From a bacterium (GTDB lineage: Bacteria > Pseudomonadota > Alphaproteobacteria > Rs-D84 > CACZYB01): a stretch of DNA of 38,957 nt. Below are positions 1-7,299 of this stretch, in pieces. Both the position numbers and the translations under genes were made by a program. Where the stretch lies: positions 98,985-137,941 of the forward strand of contig JAAVBO010000008.1 in NCBI GenBank assembly GCA_014803575.1, in the 5' to 3' direction. The number at the start of each line of letters is the position of its first letter. The first letter of the stretch is position 1. The notes under the pieces were generated by a model that saw nothing but the letters and a program-made list of their open reading frames with translations, was not told where the DNA came from and ran no database searches.

Positions 1-11
1 GTTCAAAAATT

Positions 12-46
12 AAAAGGTGTCAGTTTCCTATTGACACCTTTTTTTT
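12..46 (+). terminator. Rho-independent terminator of an upstream gene
   Basis: The stem AAGGTGTCA / TGACACCTT with a loop of about nine bases is followed by a run of eight T. It ends a plus-strand gene lying left of the window. Confidence 0.85.
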
Positions 47-47
47 A

Positions 48-74
48 TTGCAATTTTTCTTTTCTGTATATAAT
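48..74 (+). promoter_or_regulatory. Promoter of the small membrane protein gene
   Basis: TTGCAA and TATAAT are separated by 15 bases of T-rich spacer, with a TG just before the -10 box. The layout resembles the promoters of the other orphan genes in this window. The spacing is short, so the -35 assignment is uncertain. Confidence 0.5.
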
Positions 75-110
75 ATGAAAACAGACATTAAAATAAAAAG
101 GAGAATAATT

Positions 111-431
111 ATGTTATTACTAAAACAAGAAGATATTCAAAAGATGGCTTATCAAACTCATGACGACGCTGTGACATATTCTTATGGTGATGAAGAAAAA
201 TTACGTAAAAGATTCAACAGAAAGATTATAATGAACTATATACTTTCTGCTTTATTAGGAGCAGTTATTACTACCCAAGCTTTCTTAGCAACAAAAAATC
301 CTGAAATTATAAAAAAGCTTTTATTGGCAGATGTACTTTCTATCTTTGCTGTAAGCGTTGCATCTGTTTCATCTTCTATTATAAAATTAATAAAAGCAGA
401 AAAAGAACTAAAAAAAGATGTCTATTACTAA
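111..431 (+). CDS. Small two-TM membrane protein, orphan
   Basis: I do not recognise this family. The ORF track starts at 48, but the ATG at 111 follows AAAGGAG at the right distance, and the promoter lies inside the longer version, so the protein is about 106 residues. The first 40 residues are charged and soluble. Two hydrophobic segments follow (around YILSALLGAVITTQAFLA and LLADVLSIFAVSVASVSSS), then a short Lys/Glu-rich tail. A 5'-truncated second copy of the C-terminal half lies at 762-939. The stop codon sits inside the terminator hairpin. Confidence 0.75.
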   Translation: MLLLKQEDIQKMAYQTHDDAVTYSYGDEEKLRKRFNRKIIMNYILSALLGAVITTQAFLATKNPEIIKKLLLADVLSIFAVSVASVSSSIIKLIKAEKELKKDVYY

Positions 432-444
432 GACATCTTTTTTA
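411..444. terminator. Terminator overlapping the stop codon
   Basis: AAAAAGATGTCT / AGACATCTTTTTT form a hairpin with A and T runs on the two sides. It can serve both this plus-strand gene and the convergent gene at 460-672. Confidence 0.8.
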
Positions 445-459
445 TTAAATTATAAAATA

Positions 460-672
460 TTATTTATGTTTTTTATAAGCAATTGTGTAAAATAGTGCTA
501 TAAGCCAAGTAATTCCAGCAAGAAACCCAAACCAAGTTAAAATTTTGATAAGGATTAAATCATTTCCTTTTATTTTCTTTGATTCTGCCAATCTTATAGG
601 ATATAAAAGCACATACCACACAAACAAAAATGCTATAAAAACACCGACTAAAAAAATAACAGCTTCTTTCAT
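460..672 (-). CDS. Small membrane protein, possibly superinfection-immunity-like
   Basis: This 70-residue protein has two transmembrane segments: one at residues 4-24, and one in the C-terminal third around LTWFGFLAGITWLIALFYTI. The pattern of a leucine-rich stretch, a Trp, a Gly and then a W-(I/L)-I-A-L ending resembles the Imm_superinfect family of two-TM proteins. The match is weak and judged by eye. A strong AGGAGGT ribosome binding site precedes the ATG. It is convergent with the gene at 111-431 and shares its terminator. No role can be assigned from context. Confidence 0.6.
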   Translation of the reverse strand: MKEAVIFLVGVFIAFLFVWYVLLYPIRLAESKKIKGNDLILIKILTWFGFLAGITWLIALFYTIAYKKHK

Positions 673-735
673 AATTACCTCCTTTTATATTAGATAATAA
701 ATTCTATTATATATAAAAAGAGGAAATAATTCAAC

Positions 736-761
736 TAATAAATATTATCTTTCTTAACATT
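736..761 (+). repeat. 26-bp direct repeat, copy 1
   Basis: The string starting TAATAAATATTATC and ending AACATT is identical at 736-761 and 2291-2316. The second copy lies directly upstream of the promoter of the gene at 2377. The first abuts the truncated duplicate gene. Confidence 0.75.
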
Positions 762-939
762 TTTATTAGGAGCAGTTATTACTACCCAAGCTTTCTTAGC
801 AACAAAAAATCCTGAAATTATAAAAAAGCTTTTATTGGCAGATGTACTTGCTATCTTTGCTGTAAGCGTTGCATCCGTTTCATCTTCTATTATAAAATTA
901 ATAAAAGCAGAAAAAGAACAAAAAGATGTATATTATTAA
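762..939 (+). pseudogene. 5'-truncated duplicate of the gene at 111-431
   Basis: From TTTATTAGGAGCAG onward this stretch is almost identical to positions 251-431, including the second TM segment, and ends in an in-frame TAA. A few substitutions and a 6-base deletion in the Lys-rich tail separate the copies. The first half of the gene and its start codon are absent. Immediately upstream is a 26-base sequence that also occurs at 2291-2316, so the join probably arose by recombination between promoter-proximal DNA of two orphan genes. No ribosome binding site or start remains, so it is probably not translated. Confidence 0.8.
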
Positions 940-969
940 ATAGTTTTTACATTTACTTAAACAAACAAC

Positions 970-997
970 TTGACGTTTTGTTTTTTTTGTTTAGAAT
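970..997 (+). promoter_or_regulatory. Promoter of the 66-residue orphan gene
   Basis: TTGACG and TAGAAT are separated by 16 bases. The spacer is a G-punctuated T run with TTGT just before the -10 box, a layout shared with several orphan genes in the window. Confidence 0.6.
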
Positions 998-1055
998 ATT
1001 ATTTAAAGATTCGAAAGAATTATAATATTAACATATTAACTATAAGGAAACAAAA

Positions 1056-1256
1056 ATGAAAATAATAAAAACAGAAATAGTTCAAACTTTTGAAGATGGT
1101 TCAAAATCTACTACACTTTTAACAGAAAAAGCAAGACAAGATACTTATGAAGTACAAAAACATAGACAGTTTGAACATAATCTTCTTATTTTTGAAGATG
1201 GTGCACGTATTGTATACAAACCAAGTTGGCTTTTTATGAAAGTGAAAGAAAGATAA
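1056..1256 (+). CDS. Small hypothetical protein
   Basis: I do not recognise this 66-residue protein. It is soluble and charged, with no signal peptide or TM segment. It contains two similar short segments (FEDGSK and FEDGAR), each followed by a hydrophobic beta-like stretch, which suggests a small beta-rich fold. It has its own promoter at 970-997 and a clear terminator after it, so it is probably monocistronic. The start follows AAGGAAACAAAA. Confidence 0.6.
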   Translation: MKIIKTEIVQTFEDGSKSTTLLTEKARQDTYEVQKHRQFEHNLLIFEDGARIVYKPSWLFMKVKER

Positions 1257-1278
1257 TTTATTTCTTTGAAATTAAAAG

Positions 1279-1309
1279 AAAAGGGCATTTTATAATGCCT
1301 CTTTTTTTA
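1279..1309 (+). terminator. Rho-independent terminator
   Basis: The stem GGCATT / AATGCC with a 4-base loop is followed by CTTTTTTT. It closes the 1056-1256 transcript. Confidence 0.75.
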
Positions 1310-1342
1310 TCTGAAGAAAACTAATTAATATTAATAAATTAC

Positions 1343-1370
1343 TTTACAAAATAATAAAATAGATTATATT
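1343..1370 (+). promoter_or_regulatory. Promoter of the phase-variable Cys/Gly-rich gene
   Basis: TTTACA and TATATT are separated by 16 bases, about 38 bases upstream of the ATG at 1408. The poly-G tract lies downstream in the coding region, so the tract would act on translation rather than on transcription. Confidence 0.5.
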
Positions 1371-1407
1371 ATTTTCTAGGATTTTATATTTTGGAAAGGA
1401 TTATATT

Positions 1408-2248
1408 ATGAACAAATCTTTTATATTATTTTGCCTGGGGGGGGGTATTTTGTCTAAATAATTTATCTTATTCTTCAGAATTATATCAATGCACACCTTG
1501 TCCAGATGGATTTCTTTGTGAAAATAGTGAAAAAAAAGATTGCCCAGATGGTTATTTTTGCCAAAGTGGTTTAAAATTTATTTGCGATGATTATTTTTAC
1601 TGTGATAATAAAAGTGCAACAAAATGTGAAAAAGATTATGTATGTCCGTCTGGGACTATGAATAAAATTCCATTATCACAATGTCAGAAAACTCTTGTAA
1701 AAAGTTTTACAACTTCCGGTTTATATAATGATTATAAACTTCCGGTTGGAATCTTTTTAATTGAAGTTGCCAGTGCTGGTGGTGGTGGAGGTGGTTCCTA
1801 TGGTGGATACTCATCTCCGAAAAAATACTATACAAGAGGTGGTAATGGAGGTAATGGTGAATTAAAAACTGATATAATATATAATAAAGAGGAAATTTCT
1901 ACCATTGCAGTTTTAGGTGCGGCAGGTGCAGCAGGTGGGGACAGATCAGATGGGAAAAATGCTGATGATTCATATTTCGCCATAAGAGGTATAAAGACTG
2001 TTTCCGAATATGTTGATAATACCGGTAAAACACATTATGTTGAACAGAATGGTTTTGAACTTAAAGCAGAAGGAGGAAAAGCCGGAGGAGGCGGATCTAA
2101 ACACGATGGTGGTAAAGATGCAACAAATACAGGAAATGGTCAAGGTGGAGCTGGCGGTGCCGGTGGAAAAAAGGACAGTTATCCTCGTTCACACCCTGGA
2201 AACAAAGGAAGTGATGGTTGGATAAAGATATATAAGATTTCTTGTTAA
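1408..2248 (+). CDS. Phase-variable secreted Cys-rich/Gly-rich protein (out of frame as assembled)
   Basis: The ATG at 1408 follows GGAAAGGA. As written, nine G at 1437-1445 lead to a TAA after 17 codons. With eight G the reading frame continues without a stop to 2248 and gives a 279-residue protein. It would begin with a convincing signal peptide (MNKSFILFCLGGVFCLNN...) and a Cys-rich segment with repeated C-P-D-G-(F/Y)-x-C units. It then continues into the ORF-track protein at 1658-2248, a glycine-rich domain with GGGGGG and GGAGGAGG runs ending in GWIKIY. The C-terminal half resembles the Gly-rich domains of surface and tail proteins. The homopolymer inside the signal-peptide region is the classic layout of slipped-strand phase variation. 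An assembly error in the tract is the main alternative. Confidence 0.75.
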
Positions 2249-2277
2249 AAAAATCCCCTGTTGTGGGGGATTTTTAA
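2249..2277 (+). terminator. Rho-independent terminator
   Basis: AAAATCCCC / GGGGGATTTTT with a 6-base loop directly follows the TAA at 2246. Confidence 0.85.
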
Positions 2278-2290
2278 ATAATTTTTACAA

Positions 2291-2316
2291 TAATAAATAT
2301 TATCTTTCTTAACATT
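2291..2316 (+). repeat. 26-bp direct repeat, copy 2
   Basis: Identical to 736-761. Here it precedes the -35 box of the 2377 gene by five bases, so it may be part of the promoter region or an operator. Confidence 0.75.
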
Positions 2317-2320
2317 AAAC

Positions 2321-2349
2321 TTGACAATAAAAATTTTTGTTTATATAGT
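2321..2349 (+). promoter_or_regulatory. Promoter of the 151-residue orphan gene
   Basis: TTGACA and TATAGT are 17 bases apart, with TTTTTGTTTA in front of the -10 box. Confidence 0.7.
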
Positions 2350-2376
2350 AAATAAAAAAAATAAAGGGAATTTATT

Positions 2377-2832
2377 ATGCAAGAAGTAAATAAAGATATT
2401 GTAATGTCTGATTCATTCCAAGCAATGGCCGAGTTGCAAGATTATATAAATTATATTTTGGAAAACAGTGAATTTAATAAAAATGCTTTATTACTTGATG
2501 CATATAATCTTTTAGCTTACAAAGAAGTTATTAAAAATAACTCCCTATATGGATTATATTTAGCTAACAAAGGACTTGAAACCTTGATAATTGGAGGTAT
2601 TGATTATGTCGGCACATTACAATACAAAGATGCTTTATTTTGGGATAAAAATTTAAAAAAGGAGCAACATATAATTAAGGAAGAAGCAAAAGAGGAAGAA
2701 AATACAAATAATCCATTCTTAGACTATGTTATTGCTCTTGCAAAAAATTTAAAGGATGATGAATATGGTATTATAAAAAAAAGTAAAGATATCTGGAAAA
2801 TAATGCCATTTGATAATAGCAATGAACGTTAA
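2377..2832 (+). CDS. Hypothetical protein, helical
   Basis: I do not recognise this 151-residue protein. It is acidic, predicted helical and soluble, with no signal peptide. Hydrophobic helices run through residues 15-75, a Glu/Lys-rich segment (KEEAKEEENTNN) forms a linker, and a second helical part reaches the C-terminus. It has a near-consensus promoter and an AAAGGGAA ribosome binding site. Its 3' end overlaps the convergent mtaB by four bases, so no separate terminator is visible. Confidence 0.65.
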   Translation: MQEVNKDIVMSDSFQAMAELQDYINYILENSEFNKNALLLDAYNLLAYKEVIKNNSLYGLYLANKGLETLIIGGIDYVGTLQYKDALFWDKNLKKEQHIIKEEAKEEENTNNPFLDYVIALAKNLKDDEYGIIKKSKDIWKIMPFDNSNER

Positions 2833-4112
2833 ACAAGTTTTGCTATTACATTTAAATCTTTATCAACCTTTATTATCTTTGCTTTTACAATAGTGTTTGA
2901 TGATATAGGTTTGCCAAGAATTTTCACAAATATATAATTTTCTGTGTAACCGTTATTATTATTTTCCACCAAGATATTTTGAATTTTTCCTTTTTGCTTT
3001 TTAATAAATTTATATTTTAATTTTTTGCCAAGTTCTCGAAGTTTTAAAGAACGTTCCTTTTTAATACTCTCCGGTATTTGATTTTTCATAGAGGCAGCCT
3101 TTGTCCCCTCTCTTACAGAATAAGGGAAAACGTGAAGATGTGTAATTTTGCATTTCTTCACTAGGTTATAAGTATTTTTAAATTCCTTTTCGCTTTCATC
3201 CGGAAAACCGACAATAATATCTGCGCCTATTGCTGTATTTTTATTTGCTTTTCTGATTTTTTTACATAATGTTATAATATCATTTCTGTTATGCCTACGT
3301 CTCATATCTGATAAAACTTTGTCATCGCCTGCCTGTATTGATAAATGGAAATGTGGCATAAGGCGACTGTCAAGTTTCATCAATCCAAAAATTTGGTCAT
3401 AGCTTTTTGCTGGATCAAGTGATGAAAGTCTTAATCTCTGAAGAGTAGGGAAGTTATCAAGAATCTTTTTTACTATATTAAATAAAGATTGATTTTTTGT
3501 TTCACTTCCATACGCAGAAATATCAACACCTGTAAGTATGATTTCTTTATATCCTTTTTTTATAAAATTTTTACATTGATTTAAAATACTTGTTTCGGAA
3601 AAACTTTGATTTTTACCTCTTGTAAATGGAACAATACAATAAGAACAACGATTATTACAACCTTGTTGTATTTGAACGAAGGCCTTTGTTTTTCCATCAA
3701 ATGTGAAAAGTTCATCTTTTGTCTTTATCTCTATTTGCTCCGGTGGATTTTTTAAAACATCACCCACGAACACAAAAGGTGCTTTATCAGGATTTTCGGA
3801 GATTTCATCATAATATTTTTGAACTAATTTTTCTTTATTTCCAAGCACGGCCAATACATTATTTTGATTTTTATAATAATCGGCGGAATTTTGTGCAGAA
3901 CAACCTGTAATAATAATTGGGGTTGAAGGATTTTCTTTCAAAATCTTTCTAAATTGTTGTTTTGCTTGTCTTTCAGCCTCTGCAGTTATTGCACAGGTAT
4001 GTAAAACTATCACATTGAAAATATTTGCTTTGGACAATCTTTTTTTGATAATTTCACTTTCAAAAATATTTAATCTGCATCCAAAAGTAATAACTTTTAT
4101 TTGATTTTTCAT
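2829..4112 (-). CDS. mtaB: tRNA t6A37 methylthiotransferase MtaB
   Basis: This radical-SAM enzyme adds a methylthio group to N6-threonylcarbamoyladenosine at position 37 of ANN-decoding tRNAs. The order of parts is right for the family. An N-terminal domain carries three cluster cysteines (FGCRLN, HTCAIT, GCSAQ). A radical-SAM core carries CNNRCSYC, which binds the second 4Fe-4S cluster. A C-terminal segment follows in the position of the TRAM domain. The length of 427 residues is typical. The HTCAIT form and the short N-terminus fit MtaB better than MiaB or RimO. It is divergent from rpoZ with an 89-base gap. Confidence 0.9.
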   Translation of the reverse strand: MKNQIKVITFGCRLNIFESEIIKKRLSKANIFNVIVLHTCAITAEAERQAKQQFRKILKENPSTPIIITGCSAQNSADYYKNQNNVLAVLGNKEKLVQKYYDEISENPDKAPFVFVGDVLKNPPEQIEIKTKDELFTFDGKTKAFVQIQQGCNNRCSYCIVPFTRGKNQSFSETSILNQCKNFIKKGYKEIILTGVDISAYGSETKNQSLFNIVKKILDNFPTLQRLRLSSLDPAKSYDQIFGLMKLDSRLMPHFHLSIQAGDDKVLSDMRRRHNRNDIITLCKKIRKANKNTAIGADIIVGFPDESEKEFKNTYNLVKKCKITHLHVFPYSVREGTKAASMKNQIPESIKKERSLKLRELGKKLKYKFIKKQKGKIQNILVENNNNGYTENYIFVKILGKPISSNTIVKAKIIKVDKDLNVIAKLV

Positions 4113-4140
4113 TTTATACCTTAAAAAATTAAAAAAATAC

Positions 4141-4169
4141 TTGATAAGATTATATATTTAGTGTATAAA
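4141..4169 (+). promoter_or_regulatory. rpoZ promoter
   Basis: TTGATA and TATAAA are separated by 17 bases, about 33 bases upstream of the rpoZ ATG. Confidence 0.65.
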
Positions 4170-4201
4170 ATATCAATAGTTTTATTTAATAGGAGTAAAA
4201 A

Positions 4202-4564
4202 ATGGCAAGAATTACAGTTGAAGACTGCATCACAAAAGTTCACGACAGATTTGAATTGGTTGTTTTATCAGCAGAAAGGGCAAACGAACTTCAAAATGGA
4301 ACACCGGCATTTGTTGATAAAGATTACGATAAAAACACTGTTATTGCATTAAGAGAAATTGCAGATGATAAATTAAATATTGAAAATCTTCGTGATAATC
4401 TTGTTTTGGGATACAGACATACTATTCAACAGAAAAACACAAATGAAGAAAATACAGATTTAGAGTTTATTGAAAACGAAATTATGAATGATATTGTTCT
4501 TGATGATGAAAATGCAAGTACTTTAAATAATGTTTCCGAAGAAGAATTAAAGACAATAGAATAA
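4202..4564 (+). CDS. rpoZ: DNA-directed RNA polymerase omega subunit
   Basis: Omega helps assembly of RNA polymerase by latching the beta' subunit. The N-terminal 70 residues match the family: MARITVEDC opening, RFELVVLSAERA, then a KNTVIALREIAD segment. The remaining 50 residues are an acidic tail of the kind seen in alphaproteobacterial omega proteins. The ATG at 4202 follows AATAGGAGTAAAA. It has its own promoter. The 4610 gene starts 45 bases downstream with no terminator between, so read-through is possible. The ORF-track entry at 4161 is a shadow. Confidence 0.93.
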   Translation: MARITVEDCITKVHDRFELVVLSAERANELQNGTPAFVDKDYDKNTVIALREIADDKLNIENLRDNLVLGYRHTIQQKNTNEENTDLEFIENEIMNDIVLDDENASTLNNVSEEELKTIE

Positions 4565-4609
4565 TATTTTATAGTTAGGAATTTAAACTATATAAATAAG
4601 AGTGAAAAT

Positions 4610-5569
4610 ATGAATATTTCTCAATTAAAGGAACGATTATATACACATTTAAAAAATTCAAATTCCAATAAAATAAAACCATCTGTATCAGATATAGACA
4701 ATATTTTAAATAAAGATTTACTGACATTTCAAGATATTATTAATACACCTATAAATCTTGGAATAGACACTGAAAATATAACAACAAATTATAATGATAT
4801 AGATGTTAATACTAACTCTCAATTATTTAACGAAAAACTTGTAAATATTGAACCAGAATTAAATGAGTTTAAATCTTTCAATCGTTCTTTATTACCGTCT
4901 TCTGAAACCAGAACAAAAAATTTATGGGCAAGAGAAAGTGTTGCAAGAAAACTTGTCCTTGCAAATGAAATTTTAAAACTTTATACAAAAGATAACACAG
5001 AAGAATTTGGCGGACAATTACAATTATATTTAAAAGATATTTACAAACCTATTGAAGCACAAATATCCCTTTGGAATAACATACTTAATCGTGAAATTAA
5101 AAATGCAAACGGTAATAAAGAAGAGGGGTATCGCATTGCAAAAATTCTTTGTAGCGAACCAACAAATTTTAATCCAAACAATCCTAAAACAGCTCCTATT
5201 CATACAACAGGTGGAGCTGTTGATACTTTCCTTTATTCTGATAAAGGAAGTCAATATGCCATAATTACAATAACAGATTATACAGATGAAAATGATATAA
5301 ACAAAGTCGTAGATCACTATAATACCGATTATTTTGAAAAAAAATTAAAAAATAATAAAAATTTAACTGATGAAGAAGCTCTATGTCTTAGAAACAGAAG
5401 AATTTTATTTTACATAATGTCTATTGTCGGTTTTGAAAATTATATAAAAGAACCATGGCATTTTGATTACAAGGATCAAATGTATGCAATGATGAAAAAT
5501 AAACGATACAATATGAATATAATTGCAGAATACGGATATGCAAAACACCCTGAAAATAATGGGAGATAA
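4610..5569 (+). CDS. VanX-type D-Ala-D-Ala dipeptidase (M15D)
   Basis: This is a zinc peptidase of the VanX/DdpX family, which cleaves D-Ala-D-Ala. The signature is clear. IHTTGGAVD gives His198 and Asp205 with the family spacing of seven. EPWHFD gives Glu281 as catalytic base and His284 as third zinc ligand. The catalytic part occupies roughly residues 90-319. The first 90 residues are an Asn-rich extension without similarity that I can see. There is no signal peptide, so it should act in the cytoplasm. It is followed after three bases by a GNAT gene. There are no vanHA or vanRS neighbours, so a wall-recycling or nutritional role is more likely than glycopeptide resistance. Confidence 0.8.
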   Translation: MNISQLKERLYTHLKNSNSNKIKPSVSDIDNILNKDLLTFQDIINTPINLGIDTENITTNYNDIDVNTNSQLFNEKLVNIEPELNEFKSFNRSLLPSSETRTKNLWARESVARKLVLANEILKLYTKDNTEEFGGQLQLYLKDIYKPIEAQISLWNNILNREIKNANGNKEEGYRIAKILCSEPTNFNPNNPKTAPIHTTGGAVDTFLYSDKGSQYAIITITDYTDENDINKVVDHYNTDYFEKKLKNNKNLTDEEALCLRNRRILFYIMSIVGFENYIKEPWHFDYKDQMYAMMKNKRYNMNIIAEYGYAKHPENNGR

Positions 5570-5572
5570 GTA

Positions 5573-6157
5573 ATGAATAAAGTTAATTTTCCAAAAGTTT
5601 TAATAGGTGAAAGAATTACTTTAAATGCCTATGCAAACGGAGATATAAAAGAACAATCAGAAAAAATGTTTGATATTATAAATCGCAACCGAGATTTCTT
5701 TATTCCTTGGCACAAAGATACTACTGGCAATATAAAATATCAAAATCCAGAAATGTGTGCAGATTATATAACAAGAATTGTTAATGCTTTTAATAATCAA
5801 ACACAAGCAGGTTATGGCATTTATTTCAAAGAAACAAATCAATATATAGGCCATATTATGGCAATTGAAATTGATTATCAAAATAATTCTGTGGAATTTG
5901 GTCGTTTTATAGATAAGAATTTTGCTAAAAATGGGTATATGAAAGAAGCTAATTTATTACTTGAAGATTTCTTTATAAAACAAGGCGCTCATCATTTTAC
6001 ATTAAAATGTGCAGGCGATAACGAGAATGCAAAAAAATCTCATGAAAAATTAAATTATAATTTAGAGGGGATTCAAAAAGAAAATCGTTTATATATCGGT
6101 GATACAAAATATCGTGATACATATATCTATGGAAAAATAATAAATAATCAAAAATAA
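5573..6157 (+). CDS. GNAT N-acetyltransferase, RimJ/RimL type
   Basis: A 194-residue acetyl-CoA-dependent N-acetyltransferase. The RimJ/RimL layout is visible: VLIGERITLNAYANGDI at the N-terminus, YGIYFKETNQYIGHIMAIEID for strands 3-4, a divergent acetyl-CoA loop (DKNFAKNGYMKEA), and NENAKKSHEKLNYNLEGIQKE for the last helix-strand unit. The substrate may be a protein N-terminus or a small molecule and cannot be told from the sequence. It begins three bases after the VanX-like gene, with GGGAGATAAGTA before the ATG, so the two are co-translated. Confidence 0.85.
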   Translation: MNKVNFPKVLIGERITLNAYANGDIKEQSEKMFDIINRNRDFFIPWHKDTTGNIKYQNPEMCADYITRIVNAFNNQTQAGYGIYFKETNQYIGHIMAIEIDYQNNSVEFGRFIDKNFAKNGYMKEANLLLEDFFIKQGAHHFTLKCAGDNENAKKSHEKLNYNLEGIQKENRLYIGDTKYRDTYIYGKIINNQK

Positions 6158-6236
6158 AAATCTGGGGGAATACCTATATTTTATGAAATAAGTTTGTCGC
6201 ATAATATATATTATGTTAATAAGATATATTATTTAT

Positions 6237-6263
6237 TTGACAATTCTTTTTTTTTGTTATATT
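6237..6263 (+). promoter_or_regulatory. Promoter of the 6296-7272 small-gene cluster
   Basis: TTGACA and TATATT are separated by 15 bases, with a nine-T run followed by GT in the spacer. The architecture is the same as at 970 and 20478. Confidence 0.55.
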
Positions 6264-6295
6264 TATCTTGTAATAACCAAATAAAAGGAAATATT

Positions 6296-6688
6296 ATGAA
6301 AAAAGTAAATATAGAAGCTTTAAAAGCAAAAAATGATTATTTATCATTTTGTCTTAAAAATATAAGATTACAACTCAAAGCTGACAAGAAAATATTAGCA
6401 GAAAGTCAGGAAAAATATGACGATTTATATGAAACTTATGGTGAAGAATTATCTGCTCCTGAACTATCAACACGATTTGTTGAAAGACTTTCTTTAAAAA
6501 AAGATAAAAAATATATAAATTTTGCAAACTCACTTGTGAAAAAACACTATCCAGCATATAAAATTGATGAAATAGTAAGTAATTTAATGCTTTATCCAGA
6601 TTTTATAGAAAGATTAGAAAATCAAAAAAAGAAAATTGGAAAGAAATATTATAAAAATTTGGTAAAGATTAACAAATATTCACGATAA
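6296..6688 (+). CDS. Hypothetical basic helical protein
   Basis: The ORF track starts at 6194, upstream of the promoter. The real start is the ATG at 6296 behind AAAAGGAAATATT, giving 130 residues. I do not recognise the family. The protein is Lys-rich and helical, with a likely coiled coil over residues 5-45 and a basic C-terminus. There is no signal peptide or TM segment. It opens a cluster of three small genes (6296, 6709, 7066), each with its own AAAGGAA-type ribosome binding site. Confidence 0.65.
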   Translation: MKKVNIEALKAKNDYLSFCLKNIRLQLKADKKILAESQEKYDDLYETYGEELSAPELSTRFVERLSLKKDKKYINFANSLVKKHYPAYKIDEIVSNLMLYPDFIERLENQKKKIGKKYYKNLVKINKYSR

Positions 6689-6708
6689 AACCAAAAAAAG
6701 GAATTATT

Positions 6709-7047
6709 ATGAAAAACGTAAACAAAGAAAAATTAATTAAAAAAATTAATAAAATTCAACAATTAGAAAAAAAACTTGAAGATGCAAAATATAATCTTCA
6801 CAATATGTATAACGAAATAGATCGCGAAAGCCAAAGATTAGAAGATAACCGAACAAAATATAATGAATTGATTAATACTTCTATTGAAAAGGTTAAAGAC
6901 TATTCTCAATCTCAACTTGATGAAATGATAGAAGTTTTAAAATTTTCTCCTAAAAAAATAGTAAAATTAAAAAACAAAATATCAAAAGGTTACAGACAAT
7001 ATCAGGCTATTGAAAATAAATTATATAAACTATATAACGTAAGATAA
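6709..7047 (+). CDS. Hypothetical coiled-coil protein
   Basis: An unrecognised 112-residue, Lys/Glu/Asn-rich protein. Residues 1-60 have heptad-like spacing of Leu/Ile and are probably a coiled coil. The general composition and the Lys-rich C-terminal half resemble its neighbour at 6296, and the two could be distant paralogs. It starts 20 bases after that gene and ends 18 bases before a broken small gene. Confidence 0.65.
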   Translation: MKNVNKEKLIKKINKIQQLEKKLEDAKYNLHNMYNEIDRESQRLEDNRTKYNELINTSIEKVKDYSQSQLDEMIEVLKFSPKKIVKLKNKISKGYRQYQAIENKLYKLYNVR

Positions 7048-7065
7048 TAAAAGAAAGGAACCTTT

Positions 7066-7272
7066 ATGAAAATAGATACTGCAAAAGTTGAATATGAAAA
7101 ATAAAGATGGTTATCAGGATACTATTTTGACGGTCGAAACGAAGGAGAACCACCTTATGTTTACAGTCTCCCTAAAAATTGGGATAAGGAAGAACGACTT
7201 GGTTATAAATTGGCACAAAAAGAATTAAAAAAAAGATGGAAAGAACATCTAAAATCATTAAAACAACGTTAA
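7066..7272 (+). pseudogene. Small gene interrupted by an in-frame TAA at codon 13
   Basis: The ATG at 7066 follows AAAGGAACCTTT. After 12 codons (MKIDTAKVEYEK) there is a TAA at 7102. The same frame then stays open for 55 codons (RWLSGYYFDGRNEGEPP...) up to the TAA at 7270, directly before a terminator. The downstream part has a plausible, Lys-rich protein-like composition and no alternative start. No homopolymer shift restores an open frame, so this looks like a point nonsense mutation. Confidence 0.6.
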
Positions 7273-7299
7273 AAAAAACTCCCAATTGGGAGTTTTTTT
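7273..7299. terminator. Bidirectional terminator between convergent genes
   Basis: AAAAAAACTCCC / GGGAGTTTTTTT is a near-perfect palindrome that can end transcripts arriving from both sides. Confidence 0.85.

Noticed and set aside
2010-2225. 71-residue ORF inside the Gly-rich region
   Set aside because: It is a frame shadow of the Gly-rich domain, whose codons give Met/Val/Glu-rich text in another frame.
7102-7104. Recoding of TAA as an amino acid in the 7066 gene
   Set aside because: TAA is the normal stop of most genes in this window and nothing nearby suggests a recoding signal.
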